From Clostridiales bacterium UBA6114 (GTDB taxonomy: Bacteria > Bacillota > Clostridia > Oscillospirales > Butyricicoccaceae), in NCBI GenBank assembly GCA_002423435.1, contig DIWE01000036.1, forward strand, positions 1,073 through 65,072: a stretch of 64,000 nucleotides of DNA, in the 5' to 3' direction. Shown piece by piece: positions 25,598 to 34,661 of this stretch (positions are counted from its first letter, which is position 1; each line of letters opens with the position of its first letter). Position numbers and translations under genes: made by a program. The notes beneath the pieces are model-generated. The model was not told where the DNA came from, did not search any database, and saw nothing but the letters and a program-made list of their open reading frames with translations.

Positions 25598-26824
25598 TTA
25601 ATAGATCGGGTGTTTCTCGCAGAGCTCGTTTACGCCGGCGCGGATATAGTCGGCCTTGTTTTCAAAATCGGTGATCGCAAGGCGGATGTACTCGGCGATT
25701 TTGAGCATGTCCGCCTCGACAAAGCCCCTCGACGTGACCGCCGGAGTACCGATGCGCACGCCGCTTGTGACAAACGGGCTTTCCGGGTCGTTCGGGATGG
25801 CGTTTTTGTTGACGGTGATATACACCTCGTCGAGCCGGTTCTGGAGCTCCTTCCCGGTGATTCCCGTGCCCCTTAAGTCCAAGAGCATCAGGTGATTGTC
25901 GGTGCCGCCGGAGACGAGCTTTAAGCCGAGGCGCATAAGCTCGTCCGAGAGCACCTTCGCGTTTTTCACGATCTGCTTCTGGTATTCCTTGAACTCGGGT
26001 TTAAGCGCCTCGCCGAGGCAGACGGCCTTTGAGGCGATGACGTGCATCAGCGGCCCGCCCTGCGTTCCGGGGAAGATCGCCTTGTCGATCTGCTTTGCGA
26101 GGCTCTCCCGGCAGAGGATCATGCCGCCGCGGGGACCTCTGAGCGTTTTGTGGGTCGTCGTCGTCACGACGTCGGCGTAGGGGATCGGGCTCTGGTGCAG
26201 CCCGGCCGCGACGAGGCCCGCAATGTGCGCCATGTCGACCATGAGATAGGCCCCGACCTCCTTCGCGATTTCCGCGAAGATGTCGAACCGGATTTCGCGC
26301 GGATAGGCCGACGCGCCCGCGATAATCATTTTTGGCCGGTGCTCCTTTGCAAGGGCGCGGAGGTTATCGTAGTCGATCCTGTGGGACTCGGGGTTTACGT
26401 CGTACGGGATGACGTTGTAGTAGCTTCCGGATATATTGACGGGGCTGCCGTGGGTCAGGTGCCCGCCGTTTGCGAGGCTCATACCCAAAACGGTGTCGCC
26501 CGGCTTGATGAGTGCGAAATAGACGGCGGCGTTGGCCTGCGCGCCGGAGTGGGGCTGGACGTTTGCGTGCTCCGCGCCGAAGAGGAGCTTTGCGCGCTTT
26601 TGCGCGATTTCTTCCGCGATATCGACGCATTCACAGCCGCCGTAATAGCGTTTCCCCGGATAACCCTCGGCGTACTTGTTTGTCAGCACCGTGCCCATCG
26701 CGGCGACGACGGCCTCGCTCACAATGTTTTCCGAGGCGATGAGCTCGATATTGCGGCGCTGCCGCTGAAATTCCTTTTCAATTGCCGCGCCGACCTCCGG
26801 ATCGCTTTTTACGATAAAATCCAT
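25598..26824 (-). CDS. glyA: Serine hydroxymethyltransferase
   Basis: A PLP enzyme interconverting serine and glycine with transfer of a one-carbon unit to tetrahydrofolate. The 408-aa length is normal. Clear motifs are RQRRNIELIASENIVS near 24-39, the substrate-loop NKYAEGYPGKRYYGGCE, and the PLP-lysine motif VTTTTHKTLRGPRGG near 220-234. I prefer the ATG at 26824 (AAGGA 4 nt upstream) to an in-frame TTG at 26839. It is monocistronic from the promoter at 26882-26910, divergent from nth. Confidence 0.95.
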   Translation of the reverse strand: MDFIVKSDPEVGAAIEKEFQRQRRNIELIASENIVSEAVVAAMGTVLTNKYAEGYPGKRYYGGCECVDIAEEIAQKRAKLLFGAEHANVQPHSGAQANAAVYFALIKPGDTVLGMSLANGGHLTHGSPVNISGSYYNVIPYDVNPESHRIDYDNLRALAKEHRPKMIIAGASAYPREIRFDIFAEIAKEVGAYLMVDMAHIAGLVAAGLHQSPIPYADVVTTTTHKTLRGPRGGMILCRESLAKQIDKAIFPGTQGGPLMHVIASKAVCLGEALKPEFKEYQKQIVKNAKVLSDELMRLGLKLVSGGTDNHLMLLDLRGTGITGKELQNRLDEVYITVNKNAIPNDPESPFVTSGVRIGTPAVTSRGFVEADMLKIAEYIRLAITDFENKADYIRAGVNELCEKHPIY

Positions 26825-26881
26825 GATTTCCTTAACCAATTCGCTATACCCCCTGCAAGTTCATAAGCTCTGATAATGAGA

Positions 26882-26910
26882 ATTATAACTTTTTATATCG
26901 AAAAAGGCAA
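26882..26910 (-). promoter_or_regulatory. SigA-type promoter of glyA
   Basis: On the minus strand TTGCCT (26905-26910), 17 nt, TATAAT (26882-26887). A TATAAT on the plus strand at 26920-26925 probably serves nth, though its -35 is poor. Confidence 0.6.
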
Positions 26911-26953
26911 CCTGTATGATATAATTTAATCAGATTTATCGGAGGTTTGACAA

Positions 26954-27580
26954 ATGGACAAGAAAAAGCGGGCAAAAGAAGCCGTTTTGACCCTAAAAGA
27001 GGTATACCCCGCCGCCTGCTCGCTTGAAGCCGTGCAGGACTTCGAGCTGCTTTTCGCGGCGCGGCTCTCGGCGCAGTGTACCGACGCACGCGTAAACCTT
27101 GTGACACCCGTGCTTTTTCAAAAATTCCCCACTCTTTCCGATTTTGCCGGGGCGGATGTCGGGGAAATCGAGGAGATCATCAAGCCCTGCGGGCTTTACC
27201 ACACGAAGGCGAGGGACTTAAAGCTCTGCGCGGCCGCGCTTTTAGAGCGGTTCGGCGGGCGGGTGCCGGGCACGATGGAGGAGCTTTTGTCCCTGCCGGG
27301 AGTCGGGCGCAAGACCGCAAACCTGATTCTGGGCGATATTTTCAAAAAGCCGGCGGTCGTCGCCGACACGCACTGCATCCGAATCACAAACCGCCTCGGC
27401 CTGTGCGATTCGAAGGACCCGTACAAGGTCGAGCTTCAGCTCAAGAAGATCGTCGAGCCCGAGGAGCAGAACGATTTTTGCCACCGCCTGGTCTTTTTCG
27501 GCCGTGACATCTGCAAGGCCAAGAATCCCGAGTGCTTCCGCTGTCCGTTGTCCGGCGGATGCCCCTCGGCCCGGAAATAA
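26954..27580 (+). CDS. nth: Endonuclease III
   Basis: A base-excision repair DNA glycosylase/AP lyase for oxidised pyrimidines. The 208-aa protein has the helix-hairpin-helix LPGVGRKTANLILG (about 114-127) with the catalytic Lys, the catalytic Asp in ADTHCIRITNRLG (about 137-149), and four cysteines spaced C-x6-C-x2-C-x5-C at the C-terminus for a [4Fe-4S] cluster. GGAGG lies 8 nt before the ATG. A GC-rich terminator follows within 25 bp. Confidence 0.95.
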   Translation: MDKKKRAKEAVLTLKEVYPAACSLEAVQDFELLFAARLSAQCTDARVNLVTPVLFQKFPTLSDFAGADVGEIEEIIKPCGLYHTKARDLKLCAAALLERFGGRVPGTMEELLSLPGVGRKTANLILGDIFKKPAVVADTHCIRITNRLGLCDSKDPYKVELQLKKIVEPEEQNDFCHRLVFFGRDICKAKNPECFRCPLSGGCPSARK

Positions 27581-27601
27581 TTTGAAATTGGAAATGTTAA
27601 G

Positions 27602-27640
27602 ACCGCGCCGGACTTTCGTTCCCGGCGCGGTTACAATTTT
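27602..27640 (+). terminator. Intrinsic terminator of nth
   Basis: ACCGCGCCGG (27602-27611), a 10-nt loop and CCGGCGCGGT (27622-27631), then TACAATTTTG. It may also act for the convergent dehydrogenase gene. Confidence 0.7.
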
Positions 27641-27675
27641 GTTCAACAGGTGAAATAATAAAGCTTTCCGGCAAA

Positions 27676-28668
27676 TTACTTGGAATAGAGATCTTCCGCC
27701 GTGATCCTGTTTAACAGCGGTTCCTCATTGCGGTAGCGTCTGACGTTTTCCGCAATAATGGAAACCGCGCGGCCGATCCTGTCCGGAAGGTGGGGCGTCA
27801 TATGCGGCGTGATCCTTACATTCGGGAGGTCCCAGAGCGGGCTTTCGGGGGGGAGGGGCTCCGTTCCAAACGTGTCCAGACCGGCCCCGCCGATCCTGCC
27901 CTCTTTTAAGGCGTCGATCAGAGCCTTTTCGTCGACGACCGAGCCTCTTGCGACATTGACGAGATAGGCGGAGGGTTTCATCATATCAAGCTCGCGCTTA
28001 CCGATCATATGGTATGTTTTGTCCGACAGCGTCATTGCAAGCACGATGAAATCGCTTTCCCGGATCAGCTCGTCGATCGAACCCCCGCTTTCCGCGCAGT
28101 ACAGGGTATCCACTCCCTCCGGCGGCTCGGTCGACCTGCGCCGGTAGGCGAGTACATTCATTCCGAGCGCCTTCGCCCGGACCGCGAGCTCTTTCCCCGT
28201 GTTTCCGAGGCCGATGATCCCGACGGTCTGCCCGCAGAGGCTGAGAAAATCCCGCTGGCCCCTGATGCCGCCCCACTGGTGCAGAGTCTGCGCCGCGTAA
28301 AGCTGATCGGAATGATAGACATGGTCGAGCATGAAATACACGGCGTGCTCGGCCAGCGCGGGGCCGGAACGCCCGGCGGACCCGGTCAGGATCAGCCCTT
28401 TTGCGAATACCTCCGGCTTTGCGATTTGGTCCATCCCCGCCCGGTCGACATGGACCCATTTTAATTTCCGGCTTTCCAAAAGCAAGCGGGTGTCGATCCC
28501 GTCGTTGGCGAGCACGGCGACGTCGGATTCACCGAGAGCTTTTGCGACGGCATCCGCATCTTTGTCGTCGACAAGGATAAATTCGGCGGGCTCAAAGCTT
28601 TTTTTTAACTTCTCCAGATGAATTTCATCGTATTTGACGGTGGACATCACTGTGCCGATGGTTCTCAT
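27676..28668 (-). CDS. D-isomer-specific 2-hydroxyacid dehydrogenase family protein
   Basis: An NAD(P)-dependent dehydrogenase of 330 aa that reduces 2-ketoacids or oxidises D-2-hydroxyacids; the exact substrate is unknown. The Rossmann motif GLGNTGKELAVRAKALGMNV lies near the middle, followed by LVNVARGSVVDEKALIDAL with the catalytic Arg, a Glu-containing FGTEPLPPESPLWDLPNV segment, and ITPHMTPH with the catalytic His. An upstream 57-codon in-frame extension is excluded because AAGGA lies 9 nt before the ATG at 28668. No pathway partner is adjacent. Confidence 0.9.
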   Translation of the reverse strand: MRTIGTVMSTVKYDEIHLEKLKKSFEPAEFILVDDKDADAVAKALGESDVAVLANDGIDTRLLLESRKLKWVHVDRAGMDQIAKPEVFAKGLILTGSAGRSGPALAEHAVYFMLDHVYHSDQLYAAQTLHQWGGIRGQRDFLSLCGQTVGIIGLGNTGKELAVRAKALGMNVLAYRRRSTEPPEGVDTLYCAESGGSIDELIRESDFIVLAMTLSDKTYHMIGKRELDMMKPSAYLVNVARGSVVDEKALIDALKEGRIGGAGLDTFGTEPLPPESPLWDLPNVRITPHMTPHLPDRIGRAVSIIAENVRRYRNEEPLLNRITAEDLYSK

Positions 28669-28857
28669 GAGGGTCAGTCCTTTCGTATCGGATTTCTGCC
28701 ATATGGATGACGGCCGGCATATGCCGTTTTTTTTATTGTAACAAAATCCGGCCGTTTTGTCTTTACTTAATATACAAATATTGGATTTTCCGGCTTGATT
28801 TATCTTTGTTTCCATAATTAGATTGCGCAGGCCCGGCATATATTTTTTATAAGAAAA

Positions 28858-29334
28858 TCAGCCCTCGACGATTTCGGGCGTTACATTACCGGCTTCATCG
28901 ATTGTGATGCGCGCCCAGGAGGGCTTAAGGCCGCGGCGCGGCAGGGAGATGCTGCCCGGGTTTAGGATCAGGAGCGGGCCTCTTCGTTCCAGACAGGGGA
29001 CATGGGTATGTCCGAACAGCGCGATGTCGGCGGATTGCCCGACGGCGTCCCGATACAGTTCCTTTGCTTCGTAACCGAAGGGATATCGATGCCCGTGGGT
29101 CATAAACAGGGTAAGCCCCGAGACGCGCTCGACCCGTTCGCTCGGCGCCGTGCTCAGAAAATCGTTGTTGCCCTTGACTATTAGCACAGGGATTTCGGGG
29201 AACGCTCCCTGCAGCCTTAAAGCGTCCCTGACCATGTCGCCGAGGTGCAAAACAAGATCGGCCGGTTCCTTTTTCAAAATTCCGATGATTCTCATCACAT
29301 CGGAGTGGGAATCGGAAAATACCGCGATTTTCAA
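28858..29334 (-). CDS. YfcE-type metallophosphoesterase
   Basis: A small (158 aa) calcineurin-like phosphodiesterase. The di-metal motifs are complete: DSHSD (about 8-12), GDMVRD (about 32-37), KGNND (about 54-58), THGH (about 79-82) and GHTHVP (about 107-112). The substrate of this family in cells is generally not settled. The start is a TTG with AAGGG 6 nt upstream. The gene stands alone on the minus strand, divergent from the 29464 cassette. Confidence 0.9.
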   Translation of the reverse strand: MKIAVFSDSHSDVMRIIGILKKEPADLVLHLGDMVRDALRLQGAFPEIPVLIVKGNNDFLSTAPSERVERVSGLTLFMTHGHRYPFGYEAKELYRDAVGQSADIALFGHTHVPCLERRGPLLILNPGSISLPRRGLKPSWARITIDEAGNVTPEIVEG

Positions 29335-29463
29335 AAAAATCCCTTCTTTTCTGGAAACACATAAAAAAAACGTGCCAAAACAAAAAATTGCCGGTTATCA
29401 TAACACCTTGCAACAGATGGATTCATATACTGTACTGAACCACATAGAATTAAGGAGGTACTT

Positions 29464-29745
29464 ATGCCCAGTCAATATGATACCATCGCAGGTTTTCTGA
29501 ACAACATGCCCGAGGGCGAAAAAGTGCTGAAAAATCTGGATAAATTGAACATGATTATGAATTCCGAAGAGGGCAAGCAGCTTAAGTCCGTCATCAAAAA
29601 GGAGGACGGAGAAGCAATCAAGGGCGCCTTGTCGGCGGCAATGGACGGAGACCGCGACTCGGCGATGGAGATGGTCAAGTCGATCCTTTCGACAAAAGAA
29701 GGGATGCAGGTTGCCTCAAAAATAGCAAAGATTCTGGGAGAGTGA
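29464..29745 (+). CDS. Small helical hypothetical protein, cassette gene 1
   Basis: I do not recognise a named family for this 93-aa protein. It is soluble-looking, predicted all-helical and Met/Lys/Ser-rich, with no signal peptide or membrane segment. Its end (SILSTKEGMQVASKIAKILG) resembles the start of the next protein (LLSSEEGMKKVMSLASALMS), so the two may share a short helical module. A perfect AAGGAGG lies 5 nt before the ATG, suggesting high translation. The next gene begins 4 bp after the stop, so these genes form one operon. Confidence 0.8.
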   Translation: MPSQYDTIAGFLNNMPEGEKVLKNLDKLNMIMNSEEGKQLKSVIKKEDGEAIKGALSAAMDGDRDSAMEMVKSILSTKEGMQVASKIAKILGE

Positions 29746-29749
29746 TACA

Positions 29750-30142
29750 ATGAGCGAAATGGAAGATAAAATCCAGCAGCTGCTTTCCTCGGAGGAAGGG
29801 ATGAAAAAAGTGATGTCGCTTGCATCCGCCCTCATGTCTGGAACCAAATCTTCCGACACGACAAGTGCAAAAGCGGAAGATTCCGCGGATAAAGCGGGTG
29901 CGCAGGAGACGGCGCAGAGCCTTCCCGACATGGCGAAGCTTCAGGAAACAGTCAGCAAGATTATGGGGGAAAGCAAAAAAACCATTACAAGCGACAGCAA
30001 GCTGAACCTGCTTGCCGCGCTGAAACCGTTTTTGGCCTCCGGAAGGCAGGGAAGCATCGACCGCGCCGCGCGCATGGTAAAAACGGCGAAAGTTGCAAAG
30101 ACCGCCCTCGAGGAAATCAAAGGAGGAAACGGACTTGTATAA
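29750..30142 (+). CDS. Helical hypothetical protein, cassette gene 2
   Basis: A 130-aa protein of unknown function. Residues 1-30 carry the SSEEGMKKVMSLASALM helix related to gene 1. A low-complexity Ser/Thr/Ala/Glu linker follows (about 33-60), then a second helical part (KLNLLAALKPFLASGRQGSI and a Lys-rich basic end). No membrane helix is seen. Similar small proteins are common as hypothetical genes in Clostridia, from memory only. The GGAGAG ribosome site lies in the end of gene 1, and the 3' end overlaps the start of gene 3. Confidence 0.8.
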   Translation: MSEMEDKIQQLLSSEEGMKKVMSLASALMSGTKSSDTTSAKAEDSADKAGAQETAQSLPDMAKLQETVSKIMGESKKTITSDSKLNLLAALKPFLASGRQGSIDRAARMVKTAKVAKTALEEIKGGNGLV

Positions 30143-30467
30143 CCGATACATGTCTGCCGGGTTTGACGAGCTTTTCACCTCGGTGGAACCCGCGGAAACA
30201 AATATGGAGCCGACACCGGAAATAAAAACCGCCGAGCCGGCAGTTGCAGCCTCAACTGAATCCGCCGCCCCTGCAAAGGGCGGCGGCCTTTCCTCCATAC
30301 TCGACAAGATCAATCTCCCGAAGCTCGACATGGACACAATTTTAATCTTGCTGATCGTTTTTTTCCTTCTGACGGACGGCAACTCGGATAAGGGGATCAC
30401 GGATATCCTTGGAGAAAATTCGGATCTTTTGATTATTGTCGGCCTTTTGCTGATTATGGGATTCTAG
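30135..30467 (+). CDS. Membrane-anchored hypothetical protein, cassette gene 3
   Basis: A 110-aa protein of unknown function. A Glu/Pro/Ala-rich N-terminal half is followed by two short hydrophobic segments near the C-terminus (about 70-83, TILILLIVFFLLTD, and 97-110, DLLIIVGLLLIMGF) joined by a Gly/Asn/Asp turn, which suggests a membrane hairpin. I chose the TTG at 30135 because AAAGGAGG lies 8 nt upstream; this overlaps gene 2 by 8 nt and implies translational coupling. The ATG at 30150 is the alternative. Confidence 0.7.
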   Translation: MYNRYMSAGFDELFTSVEPAETNMEPTPEIKTAEPAVAASTESAAPAKGGGLSSILDKINLPKLDMDTILILLIVFFLLTDGNSDKGITDILGENSDLLIIVGLLLIMGF

Positions 30468-30549
30468 CGCAAAGAGCCGGATGACGGCCCTTTTACGCCG
30501 TCTGTGCATATTTTGGGGACAGCCCGGCGGGGCCGTAAGAGACGGAATT

Positions 30550-31308
30550 TTATGACTCTTCCGTCACAAGCTTATTGTTCGGCAGCAGGAACACATTGTC
30601 GCTCACCGCGTCCGTGCTGATGCCGCCGAGCTCCATTTCATAGATCACTTGCTCTCCCAAGCTTGTGACGGCATGGATCAAAAGCCCGTAATCGAGGGAG
30701 ATCCAATATTCGTCGACATACTCAAGCTCCGGGTCCCCGGCCTTTACATAAATACAGTTGCCGCCATTGTAGCTTACATACTTTGCGTCGAGAAGCTCGG
30801 AAGGGTCCCGGTTTACGATATCTTCGTAAGTCGGGATCCTTTGTTCGGTATCGGAGTTTGCGTCGCCCAGGTGGCCGCTCCAATAGCGGGCGTCTCCCCC
30901 CGGCCGCCAGACATAGATCATTCCTTTGCCTGTGATGATATGTTTTATGAGCGTCCCGGACGCGTTATACTGCTCGGTCTTGGTGTAGCCGTTTTTAACG
31001 TAATGGTTGTTTTTCCATGAAGTGCTGCCCGTGCTTGAATAAAGCGTCACCCGCGACTGATACGAGCAGGTTTCAGGGCGGCTCATGGAGGCGATTACGC
31101 GCTGGACGTTTTCCTTTGTGATCTCTACCTTTTCAACCGGGGTTCCGGTGCCCGGCTCGGGGGCCGTTGTCTCTCCGTCGACGGGCAGCACGATTCCCGG
31201 GTCTTCATCGGACACGCCGAACAAAGACCAGTAAAAGCTGAAAAAAATTCCGAGAGACAGCACGGTTGTTATCGCCAAAATGAGCACGGTCAGTTTGTTA
31301 CGCTTCAT
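30550..31308 (-). CDS. Hypothetical membrane-anchored extracytoplasmic protein
   Basis: A 252-aa protein with one N-terminal membrane helix (about 6-31), a short Pro/Thr/Glu-rich stalk and an extracytoplasmic beta-rich domain (SYQSRVTLYSSTGSTSWKNN, then YWSGHLGDANSD and YDYGLLIHAV-like strands). The fold resembles lipoprotein-carrier/LolA-like domains loosely; I do not assign a function. The ATG at 31308 has GGAGAG 10 nt upstream. It is the last gene of the aminotransferase-trpS-transferase-wecB run, 30 bp after wecB, so a link to envelope polysaccharide is possible. Confidence 0.75.
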   Translation of the reverse strand: MKRNKLTVLILAITTVLSLGIFFSFYWSLFGVSDEDPGIVLPVDGETTAPEPGTGTPVEKVEITKENVQRVIASMSRPETCSYQSRVTLYSSTGSTSWKNNHYVKNGYTKTEQYNASGTLIKHIITGKGMIYVWRPGGDARYWSGHLGDANSDTEQRIPTYEDIVNRDPSELLDAKYVSYNGGNCIYVKAGDPELEYVDEYWISLDYGLLIHAVTSLGEQVIYEMELGGISTDAVSDNVFLLPNNKLVTEES

Positions 31309-31338
31309 AAAAAGGCTACTCTCCAATAGAAAAAGCAC

Positions 31339-32490
31339 TTATTGCGGCATGAATTCCTCCGGCGGACGATCCGTCCTTTTGTAGTAATAAAGGATCGCCT
31401 GCGCGATGCGCCTGCAAGCGTTCCCGTCGCCGTACGGGTTTACGGCCCTCGCCATTTTGCCGTACGCCGCGGGGTCGCCTAAAAGCGTCTCGGCGCAGCG
31501 CACGATGTGATCCTTCAAAACGCCGGCAAGCATGACCGTTCCGGCCTTCACGGCCTCGGGGCGCTCCGTTTCCCGCCTTAAAACCAAAACCGGCTTGCCG
31601 AGCGCGGGAGCCTCCTCCTGGAGCCCCCCGGAGTCGGTCATCACGAGAAAGGCGCGCGCCATGAGATTGTGCATCTCGTCGACCGCGAGCGGCTCGATCA
31701 GGTCGACTCGGTCTAAGGAGCCCAGGACGCCGTACGCCGTTTCCCGGACGACGGGGCTTAAGTGCACCGGATAGACGATGCGCACGTCGGGATGGGCCCC
31801 GACAATAACCTTAAGCGCCTGCATGATCTCCTTAAGAGGCTCGCCGTAGTTTTCGCGGCGGTGGGCGGTGACGAGAATCACGCGCTCCTTTTCGTAATCG
31901 ATCCGCCGCAGCGCGTCTTCCCGGAACACGTAATCGCGCCTGACCGTTTCGTGGATGGCGTCGATGACGGTGTTGCCGGTGACATAGACGTTTTTTACGA
32001 TGTTTTCCCGGGAAAGGTTTTCCCTGTTTAAGGGGGTCGGCGCGAAGTGCAGCTCGGCGATGGCCCCGGTCAGCGTGCGGTTTAGTTCCTCGGGGTAGGG
32101 GGAATACCGGTTGTAGGTGCGCAGACCGGCCTCGACGTGCCCGACGGGAATTTTGTGGTAAAAGGCGGAAAGCGCCCCCGCGAACGTCGTCGAGGTGTCC
32201 CCGTGCACGAGGACCAGGTCGGGTTTTTCCTTTTCAAAGACCTCGTCGAGGCCTAAGACCGACTTTGTCAGGATTTTGGAAAGCGACTGCTTTTCCTCCA
32301 TGATGTCGAGGTCATAGTCCGGGTGGATCTTAAAAATGTCGAGGACCTGGTCGAGCATATGCCGGTGCTGCGCCGTGACGCAGACAAGACTTTGGATCTC
32401 ACCGTGCTTTTGAAGCTCAAGGACCAGGGGACACATTTTGACGGCCTCCGGCCTTGTGCCGAATATCGAAATGATTTTAATTTTTTCCAT
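31339..32490 (-). CDS. wecB: UDP-N-acetylglucosamine 2-epimerase (non-hydrolysing)
   Basis: Interconverts UDP-GlcNAc and UDP-ManNAc, a precursor for teichoic-acid linkage units and capsules. The 383-aa protein shows FGTRPEAVKMCPLV (about 9-22), GDTSTTFAGAL, GHVEAGLRT, the HRRENYG motif and TDSGGLQEEAPALGKPVLVLR near the C-terminus. The ATG at 32490 has GGAG 6 nt upstream and excludes a 19-residue extension. It overlaps the upstream glycosyl-phosphotransferase gene by 14 nt, consistent with making the ManNAc-GlcNAc-P-P-undecaprenyl linker (inference). Confidence 0.94.
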   Translation of the reverse strand: MEKIKIISIFGTRPEAVKMCPLVLELQKHGEIQSLVCVTAQHRHMLDQVLDIFKIHPDYDLDIMEEKQSLSKILTKSVLGLDEVFEKEKPDLVLVHGDTSTTFAGALSAFYHKIPVGHVEAGLRTYNRYSPYPEELNRTLTGAIAELHFAPTPLNRENLSRENIVKNVYVTGNTVIDAIHETVRRDYVFREDALRRIDYEKERVILVTAHRRENYGEPLKEIMQALKVIVGAHPDVRIVYPVHLSPVVRETAYGVLGSLDRVDLIEPLAVDEMHNLMARAFLVMTDSGGLQEEAPALGKPVLVLRRETERPEAVKAGTVMLAGVLKDHIVRCAETLLGDPAAYGKMARAVNPYGDGNACRRIAQAILYYYKRTDRPPEEFMPQ

Positions 32491-33583
32491 TGTTTTCTCC
32501 GTCCGTTTTTTCCGCGCTGCTTTGAACCTCGCCGTGTTCGGCATGGGACATCGAGCCCATGATCTTCGCGCCGATGATCACGGCGACGATAACCGTTACG
32601 ATCAGGAGCATCGCCTTTACCTCGCCGCTCGTCGTCAGTATGACCGCCGAGAGGCCCAAAAGCCCGCTTGTGGCGTAAAGGATGGCGACCGACTGTTTCT
32701 GGTTGAAGCCCATGTCGATCAGGCGGTGATGCACGTGCCCGCGGTCGGCCTGCATCGGATTTCTGCCCGACGCGATCCTCCGCCCGATGGCAAACACCGT
32801 GTCGAAGATCGGGAGGCCCAGAATCAGGAAGGGAACGGCGAACGAGACGATCGCGTAAAATTTAAAAAGCCCCTGTATGGACACGGTCGCGAGGATAAAT
32901 CCCAAAAACGCCGAGCCGGTGTCGCCCATAAAGATTTTCGCGGGGTTTAGGTTGTAGGGCATAAAGCCGATGCAGGCGCCGGCCAGCGCAGCCATGACGA
33001 TCGCAATAAAGGGCTCCGCGATCAGCGTCGCCACGACAAACAGGGAGAAGGAGGCGATCGACGAGATGCCGACCGCGAGCCCGTCCAGGCCGTCGATCAG
33101 GTTGACGGCGTTTGTGATCCCGACGATCCATAAAATCGTGACGGGCACGGAAAAATAGCCGAGGCTGAAATACATGGCGTCGCTGAAAATATTCGGGTTT
33201 GAAAGAAACTCGATGCGCACCCCGGCTAAAACGGGGATAAGCGCCGCGAGAATCTGGACGCCGAATTTCAAAAGAGCGTTTAGCGGCATGATATCGTCTA
33301 TCACGCCGAGCGCGATAATGATGACCGAGCCGAGCAGAATGCCTCTCGCCTGGACGTCGATCTGCCCGAGCAGGAGCACGCTTACGATAAATCCGAAGAA
33401 AATGGCGAGCCCCCCGAGCCTTGGGATCGGCACATTATGCATCCGGCGCCCGTCCTTCGGCACATCGATCGCCCCGACTCTTTTGGCGAAAATTTTTACG
33501 ACCGGAGTCATGCCGAAGGAGATGGCCGCCGCGACCACAAACGCGAGGAGCGAAATAACGAAAAAATTATTCAATGGCGGCAT
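32477..33583 (-). CDS. Undecaprenyl-phosphate GlcNAc-1-phosphate transferase (TagO/WecA family)
   Basis: A multi-pass membrane enzyme that starts wall glycopolymer synthesis by moving GlcNAc-1-P from UDP-GlcNAc to undecaprenyl phosphate. The 368-aa protein has about ten membrane helices and the family motifs DGRRMHNVPIPRLGG (about 45-59), NAVNLIDGLDGLA, FMGDTGSAFLGF and a cytoplasmic histidine cluster ADRGHVHHRLIDMG. The ATG at 33583 has GAGGG 8 nt upstream. The wecB gene overlaps its end by 14 nt. Confidence 0.92.
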   Translation of the reverse strand: MPPLNNFFVISLLAFVVAAAISFGMTPVVKIFAKRVGAIDVPKDGRRMHNVPIPRLGGLAIFFGFIVSVLLLGQIDVQARGILLGSVIIIALGVIDDIMPLNALLKFGVQILAALIPVLAGVRIEFLSNPNIFSDAMYFSLGYFSVPVTILWIVGITNAVNLIDGLDGLAVGISSIASFSLFVVATLIAEPFIAIVMAALAGACIGFMPYNLNPAKIFMGDTGSAFLGFILATVSIQGLFKFYAIVSFAVPFLILGLPIFDTVFAIGRRIASGRNPMQADRGHVHHRLIDMGFNQKQSVAILYATSGLLGLSAVILTTSGEVKAMLLIVTVIVAVIIGAKIMGSMSHAEHGEVQSSAEKTDGENNGKN

Positions 33584-33622
33584 TAAAAGCACCCTCTTAA
33601 AAGTCAATCATCTGCATATGAG

Positions 33623-34642
33623 CTATCCGCGATGTGATTTCTTGACAAAACCGACTTTTTTGCAGACCCGTTCCACCATACGGTCGGCGCGGGCGGACGC
33701 GCGCAGGGCGCCCTCGCGGTAAACGGACTCCAGGAAATCCTTGTTTTTCAGAAGGTCTTCCGTTTTTTCGCGGACCGGACGGAGCATCTCGATGACGGCG
33801 TCGGCAACGGCCGGCTTGAAGCCGGCGTAGCCCTGACCCTCAAATTGGCGTTCCACCTCGGGGATTGTCCTGTTTTTGACCGTCGCGTAAATGTTGATCA
33901 GATTGTTGACCCCGTCCTTGTTTTCGCCCATAAAAATACGCGTGTCCGAATCGGTGACCGCGCGCTTGAACTTGCGCATGATATCGTCGGGGCTGTCCAG
34001 GATCAGGATATAGCCGTTTGCGTTCTCGTCCGATTTCGACATTTTTTTGGTCGGCTCCGTCAGGCTCATCACCTTGGCGCCGACCTTTGGAATATAAGGC
34101 TCCGGAATTACAAAAACATCGCCGTAAATGCCGTTGAAGCGGTTTGCGATATCGCGGGCGAGCTCGACATGCTGCTTCTGGTCGATCCCGACGGGCACGA
34201 GATCGGTCGAGTACAGAAGGATATCCGACGCCATCAGCGTCGGATAGGTGAAAAGCCCCGCGTTGATATTATCCGCATTTTTGGCAGATTTATCCTTAAA
34301 CTGCGTCATGCGGGAGAGCTCGCCGAACATCGTATAGCAGTTTAAGACCCATGAAAGCTCCGCATGGGCGGGGACATGGCTCTGGATAAACAAAATATTT
34401 TTTTCCGGGTCAAGCCCGCACGCAATGAGCTGCGCGAGCACCTCGAGCGTCTGCTGGCGAAGCTTTGAGGGCTCCTGCCGCACTGTGATCGCGTGCATGT
34501 CGACGACACAGTAGATGCAGTCGTATTCGTCCTGCAGCATTACCCAGTTTTTAATGGCGCCCAGGTAGTTGCCAAGGGTAAGCTTCCCGCTGGGCTGGAC
34601 GCCGCTGAAGATTCTTTTTTTCATTTCCGTTTTCGTATCCAT
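33623..34642 (-). CDS. trpS: Tryptophanyl-tRNA synthetase
   Basis: A class I aminoacyl-tRNA synthetase charging tRNA-Trp. The 339-aa protein has FSGVQPSGKLTLGNYLGA (about 12-29), with the HIGH-equivalent in the TLGN region, and the KMSKS loop intact (KKMSKSDEN). The ATG at 34642 has GGGAG 6 nt upstream; an upstream ATG abuts its own purine run. It sits 19 bp after an aminotransferase gene and 39 bp before the wall-glycopolymer transferase. No T-box leader was seen in front of the run. Confidence 0.95.
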   Translation of the reverse strand: MDTKTEMKKRIFSGVQPSGKLTLGNYLGAIKNWVMLQDEYDCIYCVVDMHAITVRQEPSKLRQQTLEVLAQLIACGLDPEKNILFIQSHVPAHAELSWVLNCYTMFGELSRMTQFKDKSAKNADNINAGLFTYPTLMASDILLYSTDLVPVGIDQKQHVELARDIANRFNGIYGDVFVIPEPYIPKVGAKVMSLTEPTKKMSKSDENANGYILILDSPDDIMRKFKRAVTDSDTRIFMGENKDGVNNLINIYATVKNRTIPEVERQFEGQGYAGFKPAVADAVIEMLRPVREKTEDLLKNKDFLESVYREGALRASARADRMVERVCKKVGFVKKSHRG

Positions 34643-34661
34643 ACTTTGCTCCCGCATCCTT

